Assembly: GCA_037102815.1 (NCBI GenBank)
Contig: BTPP01000005.1
Coordinates: 2,790,001 to 2,854,000 of the forward strand
Direction: 5' to 3'
DNA: 64,000 nt
Source: Neurospora intermedia
Lineage: Eukaryota; Ascomycota; Sordariomycetes; Sordariales; Sordariaceae
The position numbers and the translations under genes were made by a program. The notes beneath the pieces are model-generated. The model did not search any database and was not told the DNA's origin. It saw only the letters and a program-made list of their open reading frames with translations. Positions 11,294 through 21,196 of this stretch are shown here, in pieces. Every line of letters starts with the position of its first letter. Within the stretch, counting starts at the first letter, position 1.

Positions 11294-11893
11294 ATGGTTT
11301 CCCTCAAGTTTTTTTGTCACGGTCGCGGCCCTTATCGTCTCGTTCGTCTTCGGTTTTGTCATTCACGAGGAGGATGACGCCGACCTGATCCTCGCCGGCC
11401 AAATCGAGACCCAGTTTGGTCTGGTGACCTGGTACGTCGTCTAAAAATCACCCCTTTCACAATACACCCGTACATCTATGAATCTCTCTCTCACACACAC
11501 CCAGGTTCAAAGATAAAACCTCCATCGCCGCCAACCTCACCTCCACCACCACCGACGAAACCCCCGACCAACTCCCCCCCCCCCCCCCCCCAACCTGATA
11601 CCAATCCTGCCCCCCTCCGCCCCGGCTCCAAACTCCGCATACGCTGTGGCTCCAACACGGTAATTTGCTCCGGCAAGCACGGCGCTGATGTGCCCGTGTG
11701 CGAGACCCTAGTCCGTGGCGTCTTCCCCGTGCAGTCCCAGATGATTCCGGAGGACAATGACCACCGATCTATCTGCCTCGAGCTGTGGCTCGGAGAGCTT
11801 GACGGGTCTGGGCCAGGTTGGTCAACGAAAGAGGATAAGACGGGCGAAACGAGATCTAACAACCGTGCCGACGCCGTGTTCCGGACGCTGTAG
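11294..11893 (+). pseudogene. small secreted-protein-like gene with two homopolymer frameshifts
   Basis: A start in good context (TCAAAATGG, 11294) opens MVSLKFF, but a run of seven T (11309-11315) throws the frame. One base fewer would join it to VTVAALIVSFVFGFVIHEED, giving a classic signal peptide. That frame continues to ETQFGLVTW, a GTACGT...CCAG intron at 11432-11504, and FKDKTSIAANLTS. A second break falls at an 18-C run (11574-11591): the frame ends shortly after it, while another frame opens with a cysteine-bearing region (RIRCGSNTVICSG, VPVCETLV) down to a stop at 11893. Either the gene is inactive or the two run lengths are wrong in this assembly. I do not recognise a family; it would be a small secreted Cys-containing protein if intact. 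Confidence 0.6.
11574..11591 (+). repeat. poly(C) tract of 18
   Basis: Uninterrupted C18 inside the second exon of the secreted-protein-like gene; the reading frame breaks here. Confidence 0.95.
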
Positions 11894-12037
11894 CCTCTTC
11901 GCCAGCGGCGAACCGAGTGCCACGCCAAGTTCAAGAGCATCAACAAGCACCTTGGGGTGCCAACGCGATCACGCCCCGTAGTTCCTCTCGCAGGACACTC
12001 TCCGTTAATCGCGCCGGGCCCGTCGCCGCGCTCACCA

Positions 12038-12409
12038 ATGCCTTGGGAATACCAGCACAATCATCCCCCGGAGTTTCTCTCGCAGGACACTCTCCGTTAT
12101 CAGCGCCCGCTGCGCGGCCTGATGCTCCGTGCCAGCAACTTCAATCGTGAGGGCTACTCGAGACTTGGCTACCGCAGCATTGGCGACACCGACGCTGATG
12201 TCGATCCGGTGGCCCCCGCTGGCAGTCCTGTTGTCAGTGACGGCGGCTCCCCCATGAACATCTCTACGCCGAACTCTCCTGCTCGCGTTGCCCCCTCCCC
12301 TGGTCGTGGCTGGGGTCCCTGGCGTCACTCGGTTGATAGGAGGCTGGCGTCTATGGACGGAAAACTGGACGAGCTGCTGGAGTTTGCGAGGGAGGATCAT
12401 GAGGAGTAG
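12038..12409 (+). CDS. hypothetical protein (123 aa)
   Basis: Open frame beginning MPWEYQHNHPPEF and ending with a charged helix (RRLASMDGKLDELLEFARED). No domain recognised. The centre is Pro/Ser-rich. A 20-odd-bp sequence, TCTCGCAGGACACTCTCCGT, occurs twice (near 11988 and 12080), once upstream and once inside the frame, so local duplication has occurred. It may be the 3' part of the broken gene to its left, the remnant of another gene, or noise; there is no transcript evidence. Confidence 0.3.
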   Translation: MPWEYQHNHPPEFLSQDTLRYQRPLRGLMLRASNFNREGYSRLGYRSIGDTDADVDPVAPAGSPVVSDGGSPMNISTPNSPARVAPSPGRGWGPWRHSVDRRLASMDGKLDELLEFAREDHEE

Positions 12410-12633
12410 ATAGCATGAGGTGGTGTCTGCTGATGTTGTCGATGGAATCGTGACATCAACATCCTTGACATAAGGCCACCAAGAAGCTCGAACGGCCCAA
12501 ACATCACACGCTCGACGACTCGAAGCACAATACCATTGTTCTTCCCGGCTTGCTAGCGACCAATCTAGCATTGCAAGACAGTTTGAGACTACTACTGATC
12601 TTGGCCATCATTGATGGGGTATTCCAACAATAG

Positions 12634-14379
12634 GTAACATCGTGGGACGATCTCTATCGTCTCACTGTACCTCAAGACTCAGCCAGAATTGGCCTTCCAA
12701 TCGAGTTCAAATCGGCCATGAACAGTATTCCTGTCCTTCGCCGCGTGCGTTCTGGCCGCACTACGAATGAGCCAGTCCAAACAGTTGATATATGCCCTCG
12801 AATTCGACGTTTAGGCAGGTTTTGTGGTTTCAGAAACCGCCTTGTTGGGTATTGCTTTCGTCGAGGAGTGGCCCACGCTCTGTCCGAGCATAACACAACG
12901 GACAATCGACAATTCTGGATGGGTCATACGAAAGCGTCATCATACTGGCCCTATCACCCCCAGATCTCCACTGTCGACTTTCCTGCTATGTTCAGAGGAC
13001 GGAGCCAGTGCAATCTGTTACTCAGCTATTATCTGTCTTACCAGCTAGAAGCGATGTTGCCCCGTAGGTTATCTCAGACGAGGCTAAAGTACGGATTCGA
13101 CGAAGGCCAGAGATCATGAGCTTCAAGGTCGAAGTTGACGAAATCCGCCAGATGCTCATCGAAAAGAAAAACTGTCCATTGGATAAGGAAGATTGTCCAT
13201 TAGATAGGGGAAATTGACCATCGGATAAGGAAAATTGTCCAGCTGATTGAAGAACTCTATGAAAACGACGAGTTCAACTTTCCGAAGATGGCTCAGATGA
13301 TGGTGACGACGAGGACGAGGATAGCCAGGATGGAGTCGGCCAAGATGACGTTTTCGCGGCCATCCGCCGCTACAATGTGACTACGCAGCGATCCAAGAGG
13401 GGCATCCACAGGATCAAGTTCCCAGTCACTTCAGCCTACAAAGATATCCTGGAGGAATTCGAATAAGCCCAAGGAAGCGAGACACAAACTGCCGATGTCA
13501 TGATGAAGTGGTTCAAGATCCGCCATGGCATCAATGACTTCCCCCCTGGAGAAGAGCCCTTGCCAGGGCAGTACAAGGGCAGGTTCTGCTACCAAGACCT
13601 GACACAAGTGCATAAAGCACATGAGCATGTACACTCTTGTGCCAAAACCAACGAACTGGGTATCCAAAAAATCCTTCTCGAAGCTATCTGCCCGTTAGAT
13701 CAGCCTTGTTGTTACCAAAAGTGCGGTCACGGTACCCAGCATCTCCAATTTGTACCATGTGCGGCTACATTCGCAAACAACATGCGACTAGGAGAACACT
13801 ACCGCACGCATATTCGAACGATGACGAAAACCCTGTCTGGCAAAACTAAGCAATTGAGCTGCTTCTTTGGCTCTTGCGCTAGCAACCCAGAAGGAGGCAG
13901 GCTTCACAGAGGAGGACCAACCTTCTCGAGCGAGCAGAGAGACTCCTACATGTATGGGAGGTCCATCAATTATATACTGGTTGGGCACCACATGTCGACT
14001 TCTGCGAGTACTGCCAAACGTGGCTTTCTGAACCTTACGAATGGCACAAGCATGCACCTACCCACATTACCGAAGCAACAGCACTCATCCAGCAGTATGG
14101 TTATAACGGAGTGACCACCGGCCGGGTCCTCGTGCCTCGCATTTGCCCGCTTTGCTTCTATGATGAAGCAATCCCCGCCGCTGAACGCATAGCCTGTTAC
14201 AACCGTACTGGCTATGCTTACCACGTTGGCCGTCATTTGATTGATCTGGACAATACGACCTCGAGATGCCCATGCTTCCCCGCATTCTGTGGTCTTGACG
14301 AAGAGATGGACAGCGTACAAATGGGGCTCCATCTGACGAATGTTCATTGCATCGACTGGGACAGGCGCAATCGCTAGAG
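12634..14379 (+). pseudogene. DUF3435 (FluG-domain, tyrosine-recombinase-like) zinc-finger gene, degenerate copy A
   Basis: Three blocks in different frames suggest one broken gene. Block 1 (12634-13119) reads WDDLYRLTVPQ, then YCFRRGVAHAL and WMGHTKASSYW, the arrangement of conserved Arg, Gly-His and Tyr seen in DUF3435 proteins, fungal relatives of tyrosine recombinases that include the captains of Starship elements. Block 2 (about 13283-13700) begins with an acidic stretch and is cut by a TAA at 13463-13465 in a context (EEFE-stop-AQGS) where CAA would restore reading. Block 3 (about 13900-14376) carries zinc-finger-like pairs: CEYCQTWLSEPYEWHKH, CPLCFYDE with a distant HVGRHL, and HLTNVH. 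Between blocks 1 and 2 lies a 21-bp tandem repeat. The N-terminal core of the recombinase is not found. Family identity rests on motif recall, not on a search. Confidence 0.6.
13167..13243 (+). repeat. 21-bp tandem repeat inside DUF3435 relic A
   Basis: Three imperfect units of the form GTCCATTGGATAAGGAAAAT plus a partial fourth. The same unit occurs on the opposite strand at 15080-15150. Confidence 0.85.
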
Positions 14380-14834
14380 GTAGTGGAAGCAGAAGAAGGT
14401 ACCGCTAGAGTGGTCATCCAAGCTGCCACATCCACTTGTTTCCGCCGTTGGGTCACAACCCATAAACAAACATACAACACCAGCGACTTCCCGAATGGGT
14501 TGAGGGCTGGCGGCAGTGAGAAGGGGGGCAAGAATATGAGGAGACGATCGATATTCCTGACGATGATGGTGATGATGATATTTTCTTAGATTGATGATGA
14601 TGTTCTTTCTGACTGATGATGATGTATTTTGTTCTTTTTGCTTTGTCTTCTCCTTTTCAATGTTCACCAGTCTGGTGCCCATTTCCTTGATATATAGTGT
14701 GTGAGTATATGAAACCCTTTCGTTCTCTTATGAAAAACAAGCTCTGCTTTGTGTGCCGTTCGGTTGGTTGATTAGACGCCGAAGAGCTGCAGCATTTGGC
14801 TGACTACCAATTAATCAGCGAATAACATCCTGTT

Positions 14835-14858
14835 GATGATGATGATGATGATGATGAT
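14835..14858 (+). repeat. (GAT)8 microsatellite
   Basis: Eight perfect GAT units; further GATGATG stretches at about 14560-14625 flank the 3' end of relic A. Confidence 0.95.
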
Positions 14859-15027
14859 AATGAATGAATCACGATGAAAGATACCAGAGATGGGTGATAG
14901 TTCAATTATGAGGCAAGTCCTCCTTCTCAACCTATACCTAGTTTTATTCACGGATCTTTATGGCTATGCTGCCGGCTCAGAGACGAATACCAGTGTCTTC
15001 GCTGGAGAAACATTTCCTTTCAATTTT

Positions 15028-15500
15028 TCATGCGGGATGAGTCTTGCGTCCTTGATTCTTTTTTATTTCGATAAACCACCTTATCCAATGGACAATTTTC
15101 CTTATCCAATGGACAATTTTCCTTATCCAATGGACAATTTTCCTTATCCAACGGGAGAGATGATCCCTTTGGCGAACCTGATCGGGGCCTGTAGCATCCA
15201 GATCATCAACTAACATAGGTTGGAATCTTGCAACATTATCTTTGTAATACTAATTACACTCGCGCCGGTATTCTATACGCTCAGCTATATCGAGCATATT
15301 ATCCAGCTTCCTCGTTCTTTCAACGTAGTCCACTCACAAGGGGTTATTCGTATGTAATGCCGCAGATGGATCACGATGCTTTTGGATGAGCATCTGGCGG
15401 ATTTCGTTAAGTTCGACTTTCAGCTCGATGATCTCCCCCCTTAGTCAGATCCGCACTTTGGCTTCGTCTAAAATATTCTGTGGGACGTTGTTAAGTATAA
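15028..15500 (-). pseudogene. DUF3435-type relic, degenerate copy B (inverted)
   Basis: Read on the minus strand, 15480 down to 15370 aligns with 13060-13160 of relic A. It includes a 23-bp identical core spelling ACGAAATCCGCCAGATGCTC (ELNEIRQMLIQ versus EVDEIRQMLIE). Further down the strand lies the same 21-bp repeat as in A, in the frame WIRKIVH. Stops and an AT shift mark it as dead. The segment between EIRQML and the repeat is about 200 bp longer than in A, so one copy has lost or gained sequence. Only this C-terminal part of the gene is recognisable. Confidence 0.65.
15080..15150 (-). repeat. 21-bp tandem repeat inside relic B
   Basis: Three perfect 21-bp units plus eight bases of a fourth. 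On the minus strand it encodes the heptapeptide repeat WIRKIVH; on the plus strand, by chance, PYPMDNF. Confidence 0.95.
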
Positions 15501-15778
15501 GAGAATAAAAAAAATGTCTTCTTGCGATAACACTTGTATTCGTCTCTAAGCGGGTGGCGTATAATCTTGGATCCGCGGCTACAGAGCTCCGTTAATAGAA
15601 CTAGGTATAAATTGAAATAGAGGACTGGCCTTATATTTGAAGATCACCCATCACTGGCACCTTTCATCATACCTCTTTTATTGTTCGGTCTAGACATAGT
15701 ACTTGTGTACATCTCGAGCTCCGGTTGAGCTGGCCACTAAGGTTCTTACAGTCGGGAGATGTTACGTTACAAAAAGTA

Positions 15779-16068
15779 TAGTCCAGGACTGGTTTGTTTG
15801 TTAGTTCGAGACCTCGTGTCAACTTTCTTATGCATCTTCATAGCTAATTAGTACGTGATCTTACCTTAAATACGCTATTTCTGATATTCAAAATGCTATA
15901 TCGAGTCCTGATAATGCCTTTCATTATTTGTAGTAGACGTTTTGATTTCTTCTTACGAGGTTTGGGATGGACTACCTACTCGGGATGGATTTCGTTTACG
16001 TAGTTTATAGAGTACGGTACAGTACCTAGGTAGCGTACCGAGCTAACAAGCACACCAGTGCTGGACTG
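15779..16068. mobile_element. MITE copy 1 (290 bp, TA target, inverted repeats)
   Basis: Left end TAGTCCAGGACTGGTTTG and right end (reverse complement) CAGTCCAGCACTGGTGTG form inverted repeats of about 26 bp, extending to TTGTTAG, with TA flanking both sides (15777-15778 and 16069-16070). The interior is AT-rich and non-coding and similar to copies 2 and 3. TA duplication and a CAGT-type end suggest a non-autonomous Tc1/mariner-like element. Confidence 0.85.
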
Positions 16069-16899
16069 TACCTCGGTGGTGGTCCCTCCAGCGCGATAAC
16101 CCCGTTTCAACGGTCTTAGTGGCTGACGACGATGTTGAGGAGATTTCCGCGGCCGATTTTTATAAACATGGTTACGGATTACCTCAGGCTGAGACTACGA
16201 GCGGTTGTTCACTCATATTTTTTTTTTTCCGTACGTAAGTATCTATCATTAGAGGTAGGTAGGTATACATACGTCTCAGCAAAGTCTCAACTACCAAGGA
16301 GGGAGGTGAAAACATGATAGGACGGCAGCTGTAACAGGCAAAAAAGCTGTGTCAATGACTTCGTACCTAGGTGGCACCTAGGTATGCCGTGGCATAACGA
16401 TCCTGCCCCCCGGAGTGGAATGGAATGTTTGGGTTACGAGTTTTGGCATGCAATTACCACCTGCAACTGGGCAATGAAACGGGAATATCCGGACACATAC
16501 CTCTAGAGGTACGTACTTTCATAGAAGTAAGTAGCACAGGTGCCTAGAGGCAGTAATCTAATGCAACGCTTTCTCCCCCAAGGACACTTACAATTGGCAA
16601 TGAAGCCCCTGCTTTTGAATGTAGAGGTATTTCCTGAGTCCGAAAAGTTGGGGTGGGAAGTACAACTTGAAACGAAGCAAGAGGTACCTCTAGTGTAAGG
16701 GTTACGAACAAATGTTGTTGAACCTTCCAGAGCTGATTTCGTGCTTGATACCTCGATAGTTGGTAACTGCACATATGGTCTTGAGTTACCTCTAGAGCTG
16801 AATGTTGCGTATGAAAGCGATGCAAGACTGGGAGCGAAAAGTGATCATCATTCAAGGTCGCAATTGCATTGACATAGAACTCCGTCCCATTGGAAATGA
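16069..16899. other. gene-free stretch with palindromic CCTCTAGAGG motifs
   Basis: No gene recognised. Variants of ACCTCTAGAGGTA recur at about 16500, 16535, 16622, 16684 and 16785, and a CCTAGGT motif repeats near 16366-16385. The second copy of the short dispersed repeat is at 16704-16750. Confidence 0.5.
16704..16750 (+). repeat. short dispersed repeat, copy 2
   Basis: About 47 bp related to 4983-5028, sharing ACGAACAAATGTTGT, CTTCCAGAGCTG and CTTGATA or GATTGATA. Confidence 0.6.
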
Positions 16900-17131
16900 C
16901 TGGAAGAAAAGACTGGAACACTAGTCTACACCACCCTTCCTGACAGCTGGGAGCACGAGGAGCTGAAGTTCATATCGTTCTACAACGACAGCTCTAGTAG
17001 CAAAGACGATGAGGTAATTCTTGATTACGCCGAATACATCATTGAGAACGCCTTGGGCCAAAACACTGAGGAGCCTTGGCTGGCCGACATAGAACGAGAC
17101 ACCGACCCATCATCCCCAAACATTAAACATC
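16900..17131 (+). pseudogene. coding-like relic without start codon
   Basis: An open frame of about 77 codons with no ATG until its end reads LPDSWEHEELKFISFYND, then DDEVILDYAEYIIENALG and EEPWLADIERDTDPS, closing at TAA. The amino-acid composition (acidic, regularly spaced aromatics) looks like protein rather than chance. No family recognised. It may be the last exon of a gene destroyed upstream, or part of a transposon protein. Confidence 0.4.
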
Positions 17132-18118
17132 GTACCCCAAACATGATGTAACATGACCATTGCATAATACACCCCTTCGAGGGATATTCATCGGCCTCGA
17201 AACCTTAGAAACTAACCCTACACTTGATGAGTTCGGTCCGAATTCATCCTATCCCAAAGATGGGACGACAGCAACGCCAAGCTTGCCAAGGCGATCCTGT
17301 CCTTCGGAGGCAGAAGTCATGGGGTTAGGGTTATATATGGGAAAACGGCGGGGCAAGGCAAACCCCTTTGAAATTTGGAAACACACGCAAAAGAGGCCGG
17401 CATCCAGTACAAACATGGACACCATAGACATTTGATAGCATTTCACTGGCATAACCATTGGTACGTTGATTAACATAGACATCAAGGTAAGATGTTGGAC
17501 TTGAGGGCGCAAAGGTGTTGATTCTATAGAATGAATATGGAAGGAGGGAAAAATGAAATGCGGGGGTGCCAGCCGCTAAGGCGACACCCCCTGATCCCAG
17601 CTGCAGCAATAGATCAAGTCAGTCACCACCTACCTCCCTTCAACCTACTTTGGCGAACCCCGGCCGCCCGTGGAATCAGCCCGTTGCCGAGCTGAGATGA
17701 CTCTCACCATTTCCGTCGTGTCGTGTCGTGGGGTGGGGTCGGAAGCTTCCGATACTTTGACGGCCCTGGAAACGAACACAAAGAACCAAGACGCCGATGG
17801 ATGCCGAGGTCCCCCGCGCTTGGAGCTCTGGAATAGAAGGGACGACAGGAGTCATCATCGTGACGGTGACTAATTTGGTTGCATGCATGATGGAAGTCTA
17901 ACCTCGTGGGAATAGCTTTAAGGAGCTTGTTCCCCTCTTTTGCTCCAAGCTCCCGAGAGCTCCTCCCAAGCTGTTTGTTATTCATTTTGTATTCCCTCAC
18001 TTGCTATCCTGATCCTGATCCTCCTGCTCCCATACAGGAGTCATCAACAGAGAGGTTATATCTTACCACACCATAACCACAACCCGCCTCGTCGACAATA
18101 ACAACAACAACCGCCAAC
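17132..18118. other. intergenic, upstream of nitrilase
   Basis: No gene recognised. The last 60 bp (CACCATAACCACAACCCGCC to CAACAACAACCGCCAACATGG) look like a fungal leader with CA-rich sequence before the start. Confidence 0.5.
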
Positions 18119-19702
18119 ATGGCGCCTTCTAAGATCCGCATCGCTACCGCCTCCCCCTCCACCCAATCCACCACCCCCGAAACCCTCTCGCAAATTGCCC
18201 ACCTCGCCCGCCGCGCCGCCTCCAACCATGTTGACATTCTCCTCCTCCCCGAGGCCTACATTGGCGGCTACCCGCGCGGCACCAACTTTGGGTGCGTGAT
18301 GGGCTCGCGGTCGGCCGAGGGAAGGGACGAGTACCTCCGATACTTCCAGGCCGCGGTAGATTTGGGGGATATCGTTGGGGAAGGGGGTGCCGGGGGGCTG
18401 GAGAAGTGGGTGCGGAGGGAGTTAGTTGATGACGAGATTCAGGGAAGGGTGCAGGAGGGGGATAAGGGGGACAAGGTGAAGAACAAGAGAGGGGATGGGA
18501 CCAGGGAGGAGCTGGAACGTATCGCGAGGGAGACGGGGCTGTTCTTGGTGACGGGGTGTATCGAGAAGGCGGGTGGGAGTCTCTATTGTAGTGCGGTTTA
18601 TGTGTGTCCGAAGATGGGCATGATTGGGAAGAGGAGAAAGGTTATGCCTGTGAGTGTCTTTCCCCCTTTTCCTATACGAATGTACTATGAAAGCGTAAGC
18701 TAACGCCAAAACTCCCAAAAACAGACCGCTATCGAACGACTAGTTTGGGCCCAAGGTTCTCCCGCCACCCTTCGTGCCGTCAGCACCGTCATTCGCGGCG
18801 TTCGCATCAACCTCGCCGCCGCCATCTGCTGGGAGAACTACATGCCCGTGCTCCGCCAATCGCTCTACTCACAGAATATCAACCTTTATCTTGCTCCGAC
18901 CGCCGACGGCCGTGACACATGGCTACCCCTGATGAGGACCGTTGCCATTGAAGGCCGCTGCTTCGTTGTCACTTCCAACATGTGTGTGCGCAAGAATGGA
19001 GGCAAGCAACAAGCCAAGACCAACGGTGGCCACGCCCTCGCCCAGCAGCAGCAGGAGCAACAGCAGCAAACCGGCACGAGCGCCGTCGCCGACCCCTCGC
19101 CATATTCTCGCAGCGACAGTCACAGCCGTCCCAAGCATATCCGCAGACAGTCCATCTTCGACGAAGACGGCAACGAGATCGTCCTGCCCTGCTGCAACGA
19201 CCAAGGTGTCGTCGAAGTCGAGGCGGAAGCCGGAGTTGACGACGAGGCCGTGTCCACCACGACGGCCAAGACTTCCCTGTCTTCTTCTGCTGCTACTCCA
19301 GCAGCATCGGCTCCGGCTCCGGCTCTGGCACCCAAGCCGGCTAACAATGGGAAAACGTTCAAGTCCCCTGTTATTGATAGGTCCACCGGTGCCAAGACGG
19401 AGGAAGAGTTTGTGTCTCGTGGTGGCTCGGCGATTGTCTCGCCCTTCGGAGACGTGCTTGCTGGTCCGCAGTGGGAGGATGATGAGGGGATTATTTGGGC
19501 GGATGTTGACTTTGAGGATTGTATCCGCGGACGGCTGGATTTGGATACTGCGGGAAGTTATTCGAGGTATGCTTCTTTTCCTTTGCCTGGTGTGGTATCT
19601 TGTTGTCTGGTGGGCGTGCAAAGCTAACTCGTGGTGCTTAGGAACGATTCCTTCAAACTTACGGTCGAAGGGCTTGACTTGTCGCCTTTGCCGTACCAGT
19701 GA
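18119..19702 (+). CDS. nitrilase (carbon-nitrogen hydrolase family)
   Basis: Predicted to hydrolyse an organic nitrile to acid and ammonia or to act as a related C-N hydrolase. Three exons, 18119-18649, 18725-19566 and 19642-19702, give 477 residues; introns start GTGAGT and GTATGC. The catalytic triad is complete: Glu45 in LLPEAYIGGYPRG, Lys174 in KRRKVMP, Cys212 in AAICWENYMP. GRDTWLPLMRTVAIEGRCFV and GGSAIVSPFGDVLAGP are typical C-terminal nitrilase motifs. Between them sits a low-complexity insert of roughly 110 residues (Gln-rich, then Ser/Ala/Pro-rich), making the protein longer than the usual 320-380. A second expansion (GGAGGLEKW to KNKRGDGT) lies before the Lys motif. The substrate cannot be inferred. 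MITE copy 2 begins 195 bp after the stop. Confidence 0.9.
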
Positions 19703-19896
19703 GAATCGTTTTGGTAATGCCGGTATCTTGGGTGCGTTGCAAAATGCAGTTGAAGATGCGAGATTCCTGTGTAAACATCAATCAAGTCGTATTCTTTCAA
19801 CATCTCGTACCGCAGCTAAATACTCTTCCATTGAACACTCGCCAATATCAAGCGGACCAACTCTACATGTTGTATTACCCAACTACTCTAGTATTA

Positions 19897-20171
19897 AAAT
19901 CCAGTACTGGTTTGTTTGTTAGCTCGAGACCTTGTGTCAACTTTCCTATGCATCTTCACAGCTAACTAACGCGTGTTATTACCTTGGAAACGCTATTTCT
20001 AATATTCAATATGTGATATCAATTCCTATTAATGCCTTTATTGTTCTCAATTAACCATTTCGACTAATCCTTATAAGCTTTAGGACTATTCAGGATTCAT
20101 TTCATCTAGTACAAACCACCAGAAGTACCTACCCAGTGTACCAAGCTAACAAACAAACCAGCATCGGAATA
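19897..20171. mobile_element. MITE copy 2 (275 bp)
   Basis: Same family as 15779-16068 and 30274-30550. The left end AAATCCAGTACTGGTTTG and right end CTAACAAACAAACCAGCATC are recognisable, but the outer right terminus is degraded. TA is present next to both proposed ends. It lies just downstream of the nitrilase gene and may contribute to its 3' UTR. Confidence 0.8.
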
Positions 20172-20482
20172 TATATTGGGAAACTTCAAGAACATGTTGG
20201 CCCTGTTTTGTAAATAAGTAGGCAATTCCATATGTCTGTGATCAATCTCTGGAATTAGGGATTATCTCACTTTCTTGAAATTTTCAACCGACTCTATCCT
20301 GCCTTACACGCCATTATCGAAAGGCATCTCTACGTAAAGATGACTGCTGTCAAGATAATTGTGAGCATCGCAAGACCAGAGTTGGATTACCAAGCCCATC
20401 TTTACCAACAGATGAATTAACAGCCCGGTACAACTCTCGAGCTGTCTGACCATTACCAATCTCTCCAGAATGCCGCGGATGG

Positions 20483-20501
20483 TAAAAAAAAAAAAAAAAA
20501 A
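20483..20501 (+). repeat. poly(A) tract
   Basis: About 19 A on the plus strand, in the non-coding stretch 20172-21196, which holds nothing else I recognise. Confidence 0.8.
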
Positions 20502-21196
20502 AACACAAGCTGTACGTGCAAGCCTTCATTCATTCTCACCGCCTGATTTGACAATCTCCTCTGCCTGAACAAATTAAAACTGCGTTTTGTGATGTAACTT
20601 AGTTTTCTTTGGGAATTGTTACGAATTGTGTACAATACATGTAAACGCCAAGCGATACCGCCCCAACGGAACCGGATAGGGACGAAAACTGACCCCGATG
20701 GGGAAGGAGCGGTTGAAGAGAAGCAAGAGGTAACGGGGCTGAACAAGGATGCCCAAAGAAGGGGATGAAAGACCAACAACAGGAAAGAAACATCGTGAAA
20801 GCGAGATTGAGGCCCGAGACAATTCATCGGTATGGAGGACAACTTGGCAAGTAAAACAAAATTGAACAAGACAAAAGCCAGAAACTTGATGCTAACGGAT
20901 AAATCAACAGCCCAGAAAAGATTTTCAGTCAAAGAGAACCTGCCTGTTTCCATAGTGACCATCAGAGCTTGCAGAGGTATCCCATTTCAATTCAAAATAA
21001 TGCAGATGATGGACAGAAGAACAAAACGCCAACACTTGAGCCGAAGACATATAACCCGAGAATCCTGTTTCACCCATTACCCTGTTTCCGTCCCAGAACA
21101 CCATGCCATTAGTATGTTCCTGTCCTGTCCCAATTCCTCGCGTATTTACCATTATTCATTCCATTGATCCTCGTCACCCGTACAGCCCAGACTCCA

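Noticed and set aside
14890-15213. Plus-strand 107-codon frame with a signal-like N-terminus and PYPMDNF repeats
   Set aside because: The repeat is the reverse reading of the 21-bp minisatellite in DUF3435 relic B; the frame is most likely accidental.
18923-19922. Long overlapping frames on both strands (232 and 326 codons)
   Set aside because: They overlap the nitrilase exon with its intact catalytic residues and are low-complexity shadows of the Gln/Ser-rich insert.
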